The notes beneath the pieces were generated by a model. It saw only the letters and a program-made list of their open reading frames with translations. It searched no databases and was not told the DNA's origin. From contig NC_021017.1 in the NCBI RefSeq assembly GCF_000210075.1, positions 2,128,917 to 2,192,916 on the forward strand: DNA of 64,000 bases. The letters are read 5' to 3'. Both the position numbers and the translations under genes were made by a program. Every line of letters begins with the position of its first letter. The first letter of the stretch is position 1. Of this stretch, positions 27,829 through 37,928 are shown piece by piece. The stretch is from Bacteroides xylanisolvens XB1A. Its GTDB lineage: Bacteria > Bacteroidota > Bacteroidia > Bacteroidales > Bacteroidaceae.

Positions 27829-27859
27829 GCAAGATAGAAAAAAAGAAGATAAAAGACAA
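27829..27859 (-). promoter_or_regulatory. Candidate promoter of the histidine-degradation operon
   Basis: The minus strand has TTG (27857-27859), 20 bases, then TATCTTGC (27829-27836), which differs from TAnnTTTG by one or two bases. The predicted leader is about 50 bases. Confidence 0.4.
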
Positions 27860-27997
27860 GAGATTTGACAGATTTATTATCAGAAAGGTATTATTACATT
27901 TACAGTTTGATAGAAGAACAAGACACAAGCGATGTCAAAACTCTCTTATGCTTTTATACAGGCACGAATACAAACCGTTTTGTCAAAACAGATAGAT

Positions 27998-28190
27998 AGA
28001 CCTTTCATTAAAGTAGATAGCAGGGGGCATTACGGTAAATAGCAAAACTATCATTAAAACGAATGGCGGAGCTTCACTAAAGCTAAAAATAGACTTTTCA
28101 TTAAAATGAATGGAAGGATCGTTGGTAAAAAACCTTTCATTAAAATAAAAGAGAATCTTTAGTAAAGCAAATAGCAGCCCTTTCTAAAAT
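27998..28190. repeat. Degenerate 22-24-bp direct repeats upstream of hutU
   Basis: The motif TTCATTAAA(n)AATRGCRG recurs about nine times; its TAAA cores lie at about 28009, 28036, 28055, 28078, 28102, 28126, 28141, 28163 and 28185. Spacing is mostly 22-24 bases, with some of 15-27. No ORF is seen in the 538-base gap 27775-28312, which otherwise holds only the hutU promoter candidate and AT-rich sequence. Confidence 0.6.
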
Positions 28191-28312
28191 CAACGCTATG
28201 AAATCGGTGGAATTTGTATAACTAGCGTAACCCGCATCTCAATAATATCATTATATAGATGATTGTATTATTGATAGGGCTTTTTATACGATACCAACCG
28301 CAATTAATGGAA

Positions 28313-28957
28313 TTATTTCTTTTGTTTATTCTGCAACTCTAACAGATATTTAAAAGTATGCTTTGCCTCCTGACTATCATCTTTCAAATATGCTTGTTTC
28401 AGTTCCGGATAATTCTTCAATAATTGCAGCATTCTATCTTTCCCCAGAAAGTCGACTTTTCCCGTTTCACCATTCAATTCATAGCAAACACGTTTTGTAA
28501 CCAGACTTGAAGCGGCAAGAGCATCGCCTATATTTCCTCCTAGTTTTACATCATCTTCTTCCACAAAGTTGCCTCCGATGACTGATCCTAAAGGCATCGC
28601 ACAAAAATAGATGTTTTTGCCTAACTGAACGGCAGGAGCATACCATGCTCCAAAACGCAATTTCTTATAGCGCAACTTACGACAGTTCAAATATAAATTT
28701 CCTTTTTCGTCACGCACAGCAAAACAACGCTTCTTCAAACGCCGGCACATCGACTCGTCATCACCGGCCGTTATCCGGTAATCAGCCCCTCCTGTTAATA
28801 CAATCTGATTTCTGGAACGTTTTTCTACACGCAACACAGCAGTGGTATCGCCATGTTGAGTCAGCAACTCTTTCAGGTTGGAATAAATAATATTCTGCGC
28901 AATTAACGGAAGGCTAATCACGCTTATCAGCAAACATAAGATACATCCTTTCTTCAT
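28313..28957 (-). CDS. Small exported protein, DUF6563-like, function unknown
   Basis: A 214-residue protein with a signal peptide (CILCLLISVISLPLIAQ). It contains NLYLNCRKLRYKKLRFG, then WYAPAVQLGKNIYFCAMPLGS, a pattern I associate with the Bacteroides family DUF6563 (recall, unchecked). Of two in-frame ATGs, 28957 was chosen because AGGAGG stands six bases before it; this strong Shine-Dalgarno site is unusual for the window. Residues 160-214 are helical and charged. It is a single gene divergent from the MutS-like gene. Confidence 0.6.
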   Translation of the reverse strand: MKKGCILCLLISVISLPLIAQNIIYSNLKELLTQHGDTTAVLRVEKRSRNQIVLTGGADYRITAGDDESMCRRLKKRCFAVRDEKGNLYLNCRKLRYKKLRFGAWYAPAVQLGKNIYFCAMPLGSVIGGNFVEEDDVKLGGNIGDALAASSLVTKRVCYELNGETGKVDFLGKDRMLQLLKNYPELKQAYLKDDSQEAKHTFKYLLELQNKQKK

Positions 28958-28994
28958 AAGCATCCTCCTTTCCTGTCTAACGCCTTTTCGAGTG

Positions 28995-29025
28995 GAAAGT
29001 TATAAATTTTAGCGGATAAATGCAA
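28995..29025 (-). promoter_or_regulatory. Promoter of the DUF6563-like gene
   Basis: Minus strand: TTG (29023-29025), 20 bases, TAACTTTC (28995-29002). It is one mismatch from the -7 consensus, with ideal spacing. Confidence 0.5.
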
Positions 29026-29182
29026 GAATGAGAAAAGAAATATTGAAAATTTCTTCCAGCTAACAATAACATTATCAAGACGAGTTATAATCCAAGCCCA
29101 CACATCTTCCTACTTCCGTTAATAAACAGTAAATCTACTCTTGACAAAAACAAGCTCCTATCCCGACCGTTATGAATTATAT

Positions 29183-29190
29183 TACCTTTG
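29183..29190 (+). promoter_or_regulatory. -7 box of the MutS-like gene
   Basis: TACCTTTG matches TAnnTTTG exactly, 21 bases before the ATG at 29212, implying a short leader. No -33 TTTG is visible. Confidence 0.45.
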
Positions 29191-29211
29191 CGCAAAAGAT
29201 TTAAATTTGTC

Positions 29212-31026
29212 ATGGAAAAACTAGAACAGATCATTACCACATATCAGCAAATCATTCAGAAAACAGAACTGGAGTTACAGAATGCACGAAAACGTATCTA
29301 TTATATAAGTCTTCTTCGACTTATCTTATTCGTAGGAGCCGTAGCAAATGCCATTATTTTTTGGTCTGACGGTTGGCTATGCCTCTCTGCATTCGCTGTC
29401 CTACCCTTTATCTTATTCATTTGGTTAGTAAAACGCCATAATTTCTGGTTCTACCGGAAAGACTTTCTGAAAAAGAAAATAGAAATCAACGAGCAGGAAC
29501 TACGTGCCATGCAATATGATTTTTCCGATTTTGACGATGGAAAAGAATTCATTAACCCGTCTCACCTCTACACTCTTGATCTGGATGTATTTGGCGAGCA
29601 CTCTCTTTTCCAATATATCAACCGCACCGCAACCCCTATCGGCAAGCAACATCTCGCAAATTGGTTCAATGCACATCTGGAAAATAAAGCAGCTATTGAC
29701 CACCGCCAGGAAGCCATCCGGGAACTCTCCACCGATTTGGAATATCGCCAACAAATCCGCTTACTCGGATTACTCTATAAAGGAAAACCTGCCGATACCA
29801 CCGAAATCAAAGAATGGGCAACCAGTCCGAGTTATTATCGAAAACGTACGCTCTTGCGTATCCTCCCAATAGCGGTTACCGTCATTAATTTCTTATGTAT
29901 AAGTCTAGCCATTTCAGGTATTATCTCGGCTAACATCGCAGGAGGAGTATTTGTCTGCTTTGTATTATTCAGTACTATTTTCTCTAAAGGAATCACTAAA
30001 CTGCAAACAACCTACGGAGAAAAGCTGCAGATTCTTTCGACATACGCTGACCAAATTCTGCTCACTGAACAAAAAGAAATGCACAGTCATATACTACAAG
30101 AGTTAAAAGCGGACCTTACAAGTCAAAATCAAACCGCTTCTCAAGCAGTCCGCCAGCTTTCTAAACTGATGAACGCACTCGATCAACGAAGCAATCTGCT
30201 CATGAGTACTATACTCAACGGACTGATATTTTGGGAGCTACGACAGGTGATGCGAATCGAGAAGTGGAAAGAGATTCATGCATCCGACCTACCCCGATGG
30301 ATAGAAACAATCGGAGAAATAGATGCCTATTGTTCCCTGGCAACATTCGCATATAACCATCCGGATTATATTTACCCCACTATCGCTGCTCAATCTTTCC
30401 ACCTACAAGCTGAAGCCTTGGGGCATCCCCTAATGGATCGCAACCAATGTGTGCGTAACGGAATAGACATTGAAAAACGTCCTTTCTTTATTATAATCAC
30501 AGGCGCCAATATGGCAGGCAAGAGTACTTATTTACGTACTGTAGGAGTAAACTATCTACTGGCATGTATAGGAGCTCCCGTTTGGGCAAAGCAAATGAAA
30601 ATATATCCGGCCCGTCTCGTTACCAGCCTTCGAACCAGTGATTCCCTAGCTGACAACGAATCTTATTTCTTTGCAGAACTCAAGCGACTTAAATTAATCA
30701 TAGACAAACTTGAAGCCGGGGAAGAGCTTTTCATCATCCTTGATGAAATACTGAAAGGCACCAACTCCATGGACAAACAGAAAGGCTCTTTCGCCCTTAT
30801 CAAACAATTCATGCACATGAACGCCAACGGTATCATCGCCACCCATGACTTGTTATTAGGGACTTTAATAGAGTCCTTCCCACAAAATATCCGAAATTAC
30901 TGTTTCGAAGCCGACATTACCAACAATGAACTCACCTTCTCATATCAAATGAGAAACGGAGTTGCTCAAAACATGAACGCCTGCTTCTTAATGAAAAAAA
31001 TGGGGATCGCCGTCATTAACGACTAA
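29212..31026 (+). CDS. Membrane-anchored MutS-family ATPase
   Basis: A 604-residue protein. The C-terminal third is a MutS ATPase: Walker A GANMAGKST (431-439), SLRTSDSLADNESYFFAEL, Walker B FIILDE (507-512) and the ATHDLLLG switch. The N-terminal mismatch-recognition domain of MutS is absent. Instead there are two hydrophobic hairpins, about residues 30-75 and 215-260, so the protein is probably in the inner membrane with the ATPase in the cytoplasm. A helical lever and clamp-like region lies between. It is therefore not the housekeeping MutS; its role is unknown. The ATG at 29212 was preferred over a TTG eight codons upstream, which overlaps the -7 box. Confidence 0.85.
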   Translation: MEKLEQIITTYQQIIQKTELELQNARKRIYYISLLRLILFVGAVANAIIFWSDGWLCLSAFAVLPFILFIWLVKRHNFWFYRKDFLKKKIEINEQELRAMQYDFSDFDDGKEFINPSHLYTLDLDVFGEHSLFQYINRTATPIGKQHLANWFNAHLENKAAIDHRQEAIRELSTDLEYRQQIRLLGLLYKGKPADTTEIKEWATSPSYYRKRTLLRILPIAVTVINFLCISLAISGIISANIAGGVFVCFVLFSTIFSKGITKLQTTYGEKLQILSTYADQILLTEQKEMHSHILQELKADLTSQNQTASQAVRQLSKLMNALDQRSNLLMSTILNGLIFWELRQVMRIEKWKEIHASDLPRWIETIGEIDAYCSLATFAYNHPDYIYPTIAAQSFHLQAEALGHPLMDRNQCVRNGIDIEKRPFFIIITGANMAGKSTYLRTVGVNYLLACIGAPVWAKQMKIYPARLVTSLRTSDSLADNESYFFAELKRLKLIIDKLEAGEELFIILDEILKGTNSMDKQKGSFALIKQFMHMNANGIIATHDLLLGTLIESFPQNIRNYCFEADITNNELTFSYQMRNGVAQNMNACFLMKKMGIAVIND

Positions 31027-31178
31027 TCCCCATCTTCGTATGAAAATCAAAGTTATCTTTTACAGTAACATCTAAAACCTGTTTTATTTAGTAGCAGCAA
31101 ACTCAATATAAAGTTTCAAACTGCATAGTTTTAATGTGTCGGAAAAAACAAAGTCAAACAGGTGTTATAGATATATAC

Positions 31179-31721
31179 TTATTGTATTTTACTTTTCGAC
31201 AAAAAAGCGACTATCGCAGAAGCTTTTTCATTAGTGAAATACTGCACCGATGTTATTGGCTGATACGTGTAAGGTACAAATTGGAATAACTGTACAGCTG
31301 CAAACTTTTTATCAGCAGAAAGTATCACATCCATACGTATATTACCACTAGCCTCGCTTTTTATTTTCGAATCAGCGGAGAATGAACCCGAATTTACAAG
31401 ATTTTTCAAAGCATCCATATGCTTCAAATCAAAGAATACACTATGCTCTTTAGCCACACTTTTTGTTGGTAAATAAACAACCTCCTTTGATTTCCAGAAA
31501 AGACGGAAAATTCCGATAAGGAATAAACCTGTCCCCAAAACCATCAAAGCCATACTGGTTGTAGAAGACTTGTCATCCAATTCGAATGTTGAAGCAAAAG
31601 CTAAAATACCAATCAATAACATAACAGAAGAGATTAAAACTCCTGAAACACTTATGCGTTTAGCGATATCGGGGTGTGTAGATGCGAATATAGTAGCATC
31701 AATCGTTTGAGTAGTTGCCAT
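31179..31721 (-). CDS. Small membrane protein, unrecognised
   Basis: A 180-residue protein with two membrane helices (about residues 25-47 and 57-77: GVLISSVMLLIGILAF and MALMVLGTGLFLIGIF), a short acidic turn between them, and a soluble C-terminal domain of about 100 residues, probably cytoplasmic. The tail includes DVILSADKKFAAVQLFQFVPY. No family was recognised. Its ATG at 31721 lacks a clear promoter. It is convergent with the MutS-like gene. Confidence 0.55.
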   Translation of the reverse strand: MATTQTIDATIFASTHPDIAKRISVSGVLISSVMLLIGILAFASTFELDDKSSTTSMALMVLGTGLFLIGIFRLFWKSKEVVYLPTKSVAKEHSVFFDLKHMDALKNLVNSGSFSADSKIKSEASGNIRMDVILSADKKFAAVQLFQFVPYTYQPITSVQYFTNEKASAIVAFLSKSKIQ

Positions 31722-31833
31722 AATATTTAAAGTTTAATTTATTAGTAAAAATATAAAGATAAAAAGAAGTAGTATCACCAGTATACAGAAGATACCAGTA
31801 ACCACAAAATAAACAATACCAATAAATATACTG

Positions 31834-32229
31834 CTAAATAATTATACGCCTCAAGGTGTATACATAGTATTCACTCGATGGCTGGCAATAATAGGAAGTT
31901 GTTGTATCATAAATCCGCCCCCAGTGTTGTGATAGTGAGCTCTCACGATCAGCACAACCTTGTAGCGCATTCTTTAAAGAAAAGAAATATTCTCCAAGCT
32001 GTACACGTTGAATACGTGTCACAGATATTTGATGGCTCTGCAAATTGGTCAATTCAGCCACAGGCTTACCCGGAAGATCGGGTGCACAGATTTCCCCACG
32101 CTGCCCCATAGCATATGTAATATCACACCCCTGCTTATCCACCATTCTTTCGGTAGAGACATTGCCTGCTATGCTATGAAAAGCAACTGTCAGCAACAGA
32201 AACAATATTACCTTTACAAATTTTGCCAT
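31834..32229 (-). CDS. Small exported protein, unrecognised
   Basis: A 131-residue protein with a signal peptide (VKVILFLLLTVAFHSIAG). The mature part has four cysteines (QGCDI, EICAP, GCADR, YYCQP) that could form two disulfides. The ATG at 32229 was chosen because an earlier TTG would lie inside the -7 box. No family was recognised. It lies between the unrecognised membrane protein gene and the terminator of the ribosomal cluster. Confidence 0.5.
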   Translation of the reverse strand: MAKFVKVILFLLLTVAFHSIAGNVSTERMVDKQGCDITYAMGQRGEICAPDLPGKPVAELTNLQSHQISVTRIQRVQLGEYFFSLKNALQGCADRESSLSQHWGRIYDTTTSYYCQPSSEYYVYTLRRIII

Positions 32230-32238
32230 ATTCACCTG

Positions 32239-32246
32239 CAAATATA
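32239..32246 (-). promoter_or_regulatory. -7 box directly before the small exported protein
   Basis: Minus strand TATATTTG, a perfect TAnnTTTG ending nine bases before the ATG. The message would have almost no leader. No -33 TTTG is present. Confidence 0.4.
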
Positions 32247-32326
32247 ACAGATTCTCTCTATGAAAAGTTTAATTAGGATATATTTTAATGTATCTTAGTA
32301 TTAATAAACGGCAGACAAACAAAAAA

Positions 32327-32346
32327 GGCTACCTTCGAAGGTAGCC
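32327..32346. terminator. Terminator of the ribosomal protein cluster
   Basis: A perfect 20-base palindrome (GGCTACCTTC / GAAGGTAGCC) with A6 on its left and T6 on its right, 30 bases after the rplQ stop. It can end transcription from either side. Confidence 0.9.
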
Positions 32347-32376
32347 TTTTTTATATCTATAAGAATAACTGTAAAA

Positions 32377-32880
32377 TTATTCAGCCGATTCAGCTTTTGG
32401 TTCTTCAGCCTTAGGAGCTTCAGTTGCAGGAGCTTCAACAGCAGCAGGAGCAGCTTCAGCAGCTTTTTTCGAACGACGAGTACGAGTAGCTTTCTTAGCA
32501 ACTTTTTCCTTAGCCATGTTTTCATTGTAGTCAACCAACTCAATAAAGCACATTTCTGCGTTGTCACCCAAACGGTTACCAGTCTTGATAATACGAGTAT
32601 AACCACCCGGACGATCAGCAATCTTAACAGAGATTTCTTTGAACAACTCTGTTACTGCAATCTTATCTTGCAAGTTGCTAAATACAACACGACGAGAGTT
32701 CGTAGTATCTTCTTTAGACTTAGTAATCAAAGGCTCAACAAACTTTTTCAAAGCTTTCGCCTTTGCAACAGTCGTAGTGATTCTTTTGTGCTTGATCAAA
32801 GAGCAAGCCATGTTAGATAACATAGCGCTTCTATGAGAAGCAGTACGACCTAAATGATTGAATTTTTTATTATGTCTCAT
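32377..32880 (-). CDS. rplQ: 50S ribosomal protein L17
   Basis: A 167-residue protein beginning [17 protein letters not shown], the L17 signature. The core ends near residue 115; the remaining 50 residues are an Ala/Glu/Pro/Lys-rich tail absent from the E. coli protein and usual in Bacteroides. It is a component of the 50S subunit near the exit tunnel. It is the last gene of the cluster, three bases after rpoA. Confidence 0.97.
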   Translation of the reverse strand: MRHNKKFNHLGRTASHRSAMLSNMACSLIKHKRITTTVAKAKALKKFVEPLITKSKEDTTNSRRVVFSNLQDKIAVTELFKEISVKIADRPGGYTRIIKTGNRLGDNAEMCFIELVDYNENMAKEKVAKKATRTRRSKKAAEAAPAAVEAPATEAPKAEEPKAESAE

Positions 32881-32883
32881 TTT

Positions 32884-33876
32884 TTATTCTTTATCTAATT
32901 TATATTTAGAAATGTCGGTTCCAAACGACAGATTCAGACTTTCCAGCAAATCATCAAGCTCGGTAAGCGATTTCTTTCCGAAGTTTCTGAATTTCAGTAG
33001 GTCAGTTTTGTTGAATTGTACCAAGTCGCCGAGAGTTTCTACGTCAGCAGCCTTCAAGCAATTGAGGGCACGAACTGACAAGTCCATATCAACGAGTTTA
33101 GTTTTCAACAGCTGACGCATGTGCAATACTTCTTCATCAAACTCTTCATTGCCGTCAGTATCATTACTTTCAAGCGTGATCTTCTCGTCAGAGAACAACA
33201 TGAAGTGATAAATCAGAATTTTTGCAGCTTCTTTCAGCGCTTCTTTCGGGTGTATAGAACCGTCGGTACTAATTTCAAGCACTAGCTTTTCGTAGTCAGT
33301 CTTCTGTTCTACACGGAAGTTTTCTACAGCATACTTGACATTACGTATCGGTGTATAAATAGAGTCGATTGGAATTACATTAACATCCGTGCAATACTCG
33401 CGATTTTCATCAGCAGGTACATAACCACGACCTTTGTTAATGGTAATATCAATCTGCATAGTTGACTTAGAATCTAAATGACAAATAACTAATTCCGGAT
33501 TTAACACTTCAAATCCAGTCAAATACTTACCTATGTCACCTGCTTTAAATTCACTGGAATTCTCGACAGTGATGCTCACTTTTTCGCTCTCGAACTCTTC
33601 AACTACTTGCTTGAATCTCACTTGTTTCAGATTCAAGATAATGTTGGTAACATCCTCTTTTACTCCAGGTACACTAGAAAATTCATGCTCCACACCATCG
33701 ATTCTGATAGTAGTGATAGCAAAACCCTCTAATGAAGAAAGAAGGATACGGCGTAATGCATTACCTACAGTAATACCAAAACCCGGTTCCAACGGACGGA
33801 ATTCGAATTTACCGAATCTGGAGTCCGCCTCCAACATTAATACTTTATCAGGTTTTTGAAATGCTAATATCGCCAT
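32884..33876 (-). CDS. rpoA: RNA polymerase alpha subunit
   Basis: 330 residues: assembly and dimerisation domains in the first 230 ([21 protein letters not shown]), an acidic linker ([14 protein letters not shown]), then the alpha C-terminal domain with helix-hairpin-helix [16 protein letters not shown], which touches DNA and regulators. Encoded among ribosomal genes as usual, 11 bases after rpsD. Confidence 0.98.
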   Translation of the reverse strand: MAILAFQKPDKVLMLEADSRFGKFEFRPLEPGFGITVGNALRRILLSSLEGFAITTIRIDGVEHEFSSVPGVKEDVTNIILNLKQVRFKQVVEEFESEKVSITVENSSEFKAGDIGKYLTGFEVLNPELVICHLDSKSTMQIDITINKGRGYVPADENREYCTDVNVIPIDSIYTPIRNVKYAVENFRVEQKTDYEKLVLEISTDGSIHPKEALKEAAKILIYHFMLFSDEKITLESNDTDGNEEFDEEVLHMRQLLKTKLVDMDLSVRALNCLKAADVETLGDLVQFNKTDLLKFRNFGKKSLTELDDLLESLNLSFGTDISKYKLDKE

Positions 33877-33887
33877 GAAATTAATTA

Positions 33888-34493
33888 TTATTTAGAATAC
33901 AATTCAACGATCAAATGTTCTTTAATGTTCTCAGGAATGTCTGCTCTTTCAGGTATGTGCAACATTTTACCAACCTTTGAAGCCTCGTCCCATTCCAACC
34001 AAGCATACTTGCTGTGATTGAAACCTGCAAGAGAATTAGCAATTACTTCCAAAGACTTAGATCTTTCACGAACACCAATCAATTGTCCTGGTTTTACTGC
34101 AAATGAAGGAATGTTTACTACTTCACCATCTACAGTGATGTGCTTGTGACTAACCAACTGACGAGCAGCAGCACGTGTAGGAGCAATACCCAAACGGAAT
34201 ACTACGTTGTCAAGACGGCCTTCCAGCAATTGAAGAAGTACCTCACCGGTAATACCTTTAGCAGTAGCTGCTTTTTCAAACAAATTGCGGAATTGTTTTT
34301 CCAAAACTCCATAGGTGTATTTAGCTTTCTGTTTTTCACGAAGTTGCACACCGTATTCAGAAGTTTTTCTTTTTCTTGAATTACCATGTTGTCCGGGAGG
34401 ATAGTTCTTCTTTGACAAAACTTTGTCAGCTCCAAAGATTCCTTCACCGAATTTACGGGCGATTCTCGATTTTGGTCCAGTATATCTAGCCAT
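33888..34493 (-). CDS. rpsD: 30S ribosomal protein S4
   Basis: 201 residues. The N-terminal region has no zinc-binding cysteine cluster, so it is the C-minus form. The S4 RNA-binding domain starts near [21 protein letters not shown]4 nucleates assembly of the 30S body. The 117 bases before it, after rpsK, are the longest gap in the alpha segment and could hold a regulatory leader, but no known fold was recognised. Confidence 0.98.
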   Translation of the reverse strand: MARYTGPKSRIARKFGEGIFGADKVLSKKNYPPGQHGNSRKRKTSEYGVQLREKQKAKYTYGVLEKQFRNLFEKAATAKGITGEVLLQLLEGRLDNVVFRLGIAPTRAAARQLVSHKHITVDGEVVNIPSFAVKPGQLIGVRERSKSLEVIANSLAGFNHSKYAWLEWDEASKVGKMLHIPERADIPENIKEHLIVELYSK

Positions 34494-34610
34494 TTCTTTT
34501 AAATATTTAATTGTTTATTCATGAACTCAATTTGTTGCAGCCGCGATTACAGAGAGAAATTAATGTAATCCAAAAACAAAATCAAGATCATTGTGTAAGT
34601 TAAAGGTAAA

Positions 34611-35000
34611 TTAAACTCTACGTCTTTTCGGAGGACGACAACCATTATGTGGAAGCGGAGTCACGTCAATGATTTCAGTAACTTCGATACCAGCACCGTG
34701 GATAGTTCTAATAGCAGACTCACGTCCGTTACCTGGACCCTTCACATATGCTTTTACCTTTCTCAGGCCAAGATCGAATGCAATCTTTGCACAATCCTGG
34801 GCAGCCATCTGAGCTGCATAAGGAGTATTCTTTTTAGAACCTCTAAATCCCATTTTACCAGCAGATGACCAAGAGATAATCTGCCCTTCACTATTTGCAA
34901 GAGAAACAATAATATTGTTGAAAGATGAATGAACATGCAACTGTCCATTAGCGTCTACTTTCACATTTCTCTTTTTAGCTGCAACTGTTTTTTTTGCCAT
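34611..35000 (-). CDS. rpsK: 30S ribosomal protein S11
   Basis: 129 residues with the conserved [11 protein letters not shown] and the basic end [16 protein letters not shown]11 lines the platform of the 30S subunit. Eleven bases separate it from rpsM. Confidence 0.98.
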
Positions 35001-35011
35001 ATCAACAATTA

Positions 35012-35392
35012 TTATTTAGTAGCTTTTTTCTTATTAGCAACGGTTTTCTTTCTACCCTTACGAGTACGTGCATTGTTCTTAGTGCTCTGACCTCTAACAG
35101 GCAGACCAATACGGTGACGTACACCACGATAGCAACCAATATCCATTAATCGCTTAATGTTCAATTGGATTTCAGAACGAAGATCACCTTCTACTTTATA
35201 CTCTGCACCGATAATCTCACGAATCTTAGCAGCTTGATCATCTGTCCAGTCTTTAACCTTCAGATCTTTATCTACACCAGCTTTATCTAAAATTTTTGCT
35301 GAACTACTGCGACCTATTCCATATACATAGGTCAACGCAATTTCACCTCTTTTGTTCTGAGGTAAATCTACACCAACTATTCTTATAGCCAT
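35012..35392 (-). CDS. rpsM: 30S ribosomal protein S13
   Basis: 126 residues with [20 protein letters not shown], a helix-hairpin-helix, and a basic tail ([15 protein letters not shown]) that reaches the P-site tRNA. It sits in the 30S head. Confidence 0.98.
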
Positions 35393-35425
35393 ATACTAAA
35401 TTATTTTTTTTGCAAAAATAACAAA

Positions 35426-35542
35426 TTATCCTTGACGTTGTTTATACTTAGGATTTTTCTTGTTAATAACATACAAACGGCCATTACGTCTAACGATCTT
35501 ACATTCTGGCGTGCGTTTCTTTAATGATGCTCTTACTTTCAT
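35426..35542 (-). CDS. rpmJ: 50S ribosomal protein L36
   Basis: A 38-residue protein, [20 protein letters not shown] to KYKQRQG. Of the usual Cys3-His zinc ligands only one cysteine remains, so this is the zinc-free form. It lies in its standard place between infA and rpsM. Confidence 0.96.
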   Translation of the reverse strand: MKVRASLKKRTPECKIVRRNGRLYVINKKNPKYKQRQG

Positions 35543-35550
35543 ATCTTATT

Positions 35551-35769
35551 TTATTTATATCTAAACACAATTCTTCCTTTCGATAAGTCGTAAGGAGACA
35601 TTTCGACTCTCACTTTATCTCCCGGCAGGATCTTGATGTAATGCATCCTCATCTTGCCTGAAATATGTGCGGTAATCTCATGTCCGTTTTCTAATTCAAC
35701 ACGAAACATTGCATTTGACAATGCTTCAACTATAACTCCATCTTGTTCTATTGCAGATTGCTTTGCCAT
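35551..35769 (-). CDS. infA: Translation initiation factor IF-1
   Basis: 72 residues forming one S1/OB fold ([37 protein letters not shown]). It occupies the A site during initiation and helps IF-2 and IF-3. One base separates it from map. Confidence 0.98.
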   Translation of the reverse strand: MAKQSAIEQDGVIVEALSNAMFRVELENGHEITAHISGKMRMHYIKILPGDKVRVEMSPYDLSKGRIVFRYK

Positions 35770-35770
35770 A

Positions 35771-36568
35771 TTATATTGCTTTATCTCCTAAAACTTCTTC
35801 TATGAATTTGAATGAAGACAAAATATCAGCTTCACCAGCTCCAACAGCTATCGTATGCTCAAAATGTGCAGCACATTTACGATCTCTGGTCCTCACAGTC
35901 CATCCGTCACTTTCCATTATCACTTGTCGGTCTCCCAATGTTATCATCGGCTCTATCGCTATGCAAAGGCCTCTTTTCATCAATGGTCCATATCCTCTTT
36001 TACCATAGTTAGGAACCTGAGGATCTTCGTGCATCTCTTTACCGATGCCATGGCCAACAAACTCACGCACTACACCATAAGAATGAGACTCACAATATTG
36101 CTGAATAGCATATCCGATATCACCAATTCTTTTACCTTGCACTGCGTTCTGGATGCCAATATATAACGCTTCTTTAGTTACCTTCAACAAGTTACGAATC
36201 TCTTCGTCTACCTCTCCTACACAAAAAGTATAAGCAGAATCACCACAGAAACCATTCATGTAAGTTCCGCAATCCACTGATACGATATCACCATCTTTCA
36301 GTACGATATCCCCTGGGATTCCATGTACCACCTGTTCATTGACAGAAGTACAGAGAGATGCGGGAAACGGTTCTCCATATTGATTCGGAAATCCTTTGAA
36401 AGTTGGAGTTGCCCCATGATCTCTAATGAACTCTTCAGCAACTTTATCCAACTCACGTGTAGTTACACCAGGCTTCACCAGTTTGGCAACCTCTGCAAGA
36501 GTTTTACCAACAAGCAGGTTACTCTGACGGAGCAATTCTATTTCATCTTCTGTTTTAAGAAATATCAT
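35771..36568 (-). CDS. map: Methionine aminopeptidase, type I
   Basis: 265 residues of the pita-bread fold. The five metal ligands are in [10 protein letters not shown] (Asp), FCGDSAYTF (Asp), VGHGIG (His), AIEPM (Glu) and HFEHTI (Glu). It removes initiator methionine from new proteins. It follows secY directly, with no adk gene between them. Confidence 0.97.
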   Translation of the reverse strand: MIFLKTEDEIELLRQSNLLVGKTLAEVAKLVKPGVTTRELDKVAEEFIRDHGATPTFKGFPNQYGEPFPASLCTSVNEQVVHGIPGDIVLKDGDIVSVDCGTYMNGFCGDSAYTFCVGEVDEEIRNLLKVTKEALYIGIQNAVQGKRIGDIGYAIQQYCESHSYGVVREFVGHGIGKEMHEDPQVPNYGKRGYGPLMKRGLCIAIEPMITLGDRQVIMESDGWTVRTRDRKCAAHFEHTIAVGAGEADILSSFKFIEEVLGDKAI

Positions 36569-36583
36569 TTCTAATCTAAAGAA

Positions 36584-37924
36584 TTAATATGCCGCTACAC
36601 CAGCGCGTCCTTTAATACGACCAGATTTCAACAGACCATCATAGTGTCTCATCAACAAATGACTTTCAACCTGTTGCAGGGTATCAAGAACAACACCTAC
36701 AAGAATTAACAAAGATGTACCGCCGAAGAATTGAGCGAATCCTGCTTGCACTCCGAATACACCGGCAAAAGCAGGCATAATAGCAACTAAAGCCAAGAAG
36801 AAAGAACCCGGCAAAGTGATACGAGACATTATATCATCAATATACTCTGCTGTTTTCTTTCCCGGTTTAATACCAGGGATGAAACCATTATTTCTCTTCA
36901 TATCCTCAGCCATCTGAGTCGGATTAATTGTAATTGCAGTATAGAAATACGTAAATAATATAATCATTACCGCAAAGACAAAATTATACCAGAAACTTGT
37001 ATGATCTGTAAACGCATGCAAGAAACCGCCTGCATCATTTACATTTGAAAAGCCGATAAATGTAATTGGAATAAACATGATTGCCTGAGCAAAAATGATA
37101 GGCATAACACCGGCAGCATTCACCTTTAAAGGGATATACTGTCTAGCACCACCATATTGCTTGTTACCAACAATTCTTTTTGCATACTGTACAGGAATCT
37201 TTCTTGTACCTTGCACCAAAAGAATAGCAGCGCCAATCACTAATAATAAGAATACGATTTCAATTATAAACATAATCAGACCACCGCTCTTATTTGCTAC
37301 TCTGGATACAACTTCTTGCAACAAAGCATCAGGGAAACGAGCGATAATACCAATCAAGATGATAAATGAAATACCGTTACCAATACCTTTATCAGTAATT
37401 CTTTCACCAAGCCACAAAATAAACATACTACCTGCTGCCAAAATAATGGTAGAGGTAACCATAAACAGAGTCCAATCTAATGAAGCATTTAAGGAAGGGC
37501 CAGCCTGCATTTTAAGATTGAGCAAATAAGAAGGGGCCTGAACTAACAATATAGCAATCGTCAAGTAACGAGTATATTGATTCATTTTTCTTCTGCCGCT
37601 CTCACCTTCGCGTTGCAACTTCTGGAAATACGGTACAGCGATTCCCAATAACTGGATTACGATAGATGCAGAGATATAAGGCATGATTCCTAATGCAAAA
37701 ATAGAGGCATTAGAAAATGCTCCTCCAGAGAACATATTTAACAAGGCTAAAAGGCCTTCACTTGTTTGTTCGTGCAATTTTGCCAGCATCGCCGGATTGA
37801 TACCCGGTAATACGACATACGATCCGAAACGGTAAATTGCCACGAACAATATGGTGATGAGGATCCGCTGTCTCAGATCCTCAATCTTCCATATATTCTT
37901 TAATGTTTCAATAGCTTTTCTCAT
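36584..37924 (-). CDS. secY: Protein translocase subunit SecY
   Basis: 446 residues with ten membrane helices. ILITILFVAIYRFGSYVVLPGI is cytoplasmic tail into TM1, the plug region lies around NMFSGGAFSNASIFALGIMP, and the large cytoplasmic loop holds QGTRKIPVQYAKR. It forms the Sec channel with SecE (encoded at 62098) and SecG. Four bases follow rplO. Confidence 0.98.
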   Translation of the reverse strand: MRKAIETLKNIWKIEDLRQRILITILFVAIYRFGSYVVLPGINPAMLAKLHEQTSEGLLALLNMFSGGAFSNASIFALGIMPYISASIVIQLLGIAVPYFQKLQREGESGRRKMNQYTRYLTIAILLVQAPSYLLNLKMQAGPSLNASLDWTLFMVTSTIILAAGSMFILWLGERITDKGIGNGISFIILIGIIARFPDALLQEVVSRVANKSGGLIMFIIEIVFLLLVIGAAILLVQGTRKIPVQYAKRIVGNKQYGGARQYIPLKVNAAGVMPIIFAQAIMFIPITFIGFSNVNDAGGFLHAFTDHTSFWYNFVFAVMIILFTYFYTAITINPTQMAEDMKRNNGFIPGIKPGKKTAEYIDDIMSRITLPGSFFLALVAIMPAFAGVFGVQAGFAQFFGGTSLLILVGVVLDTLQQVESHLLMRHYDGLLKSGRIKGRAGVAAY

Positions 37925-37928
37925 TGAA

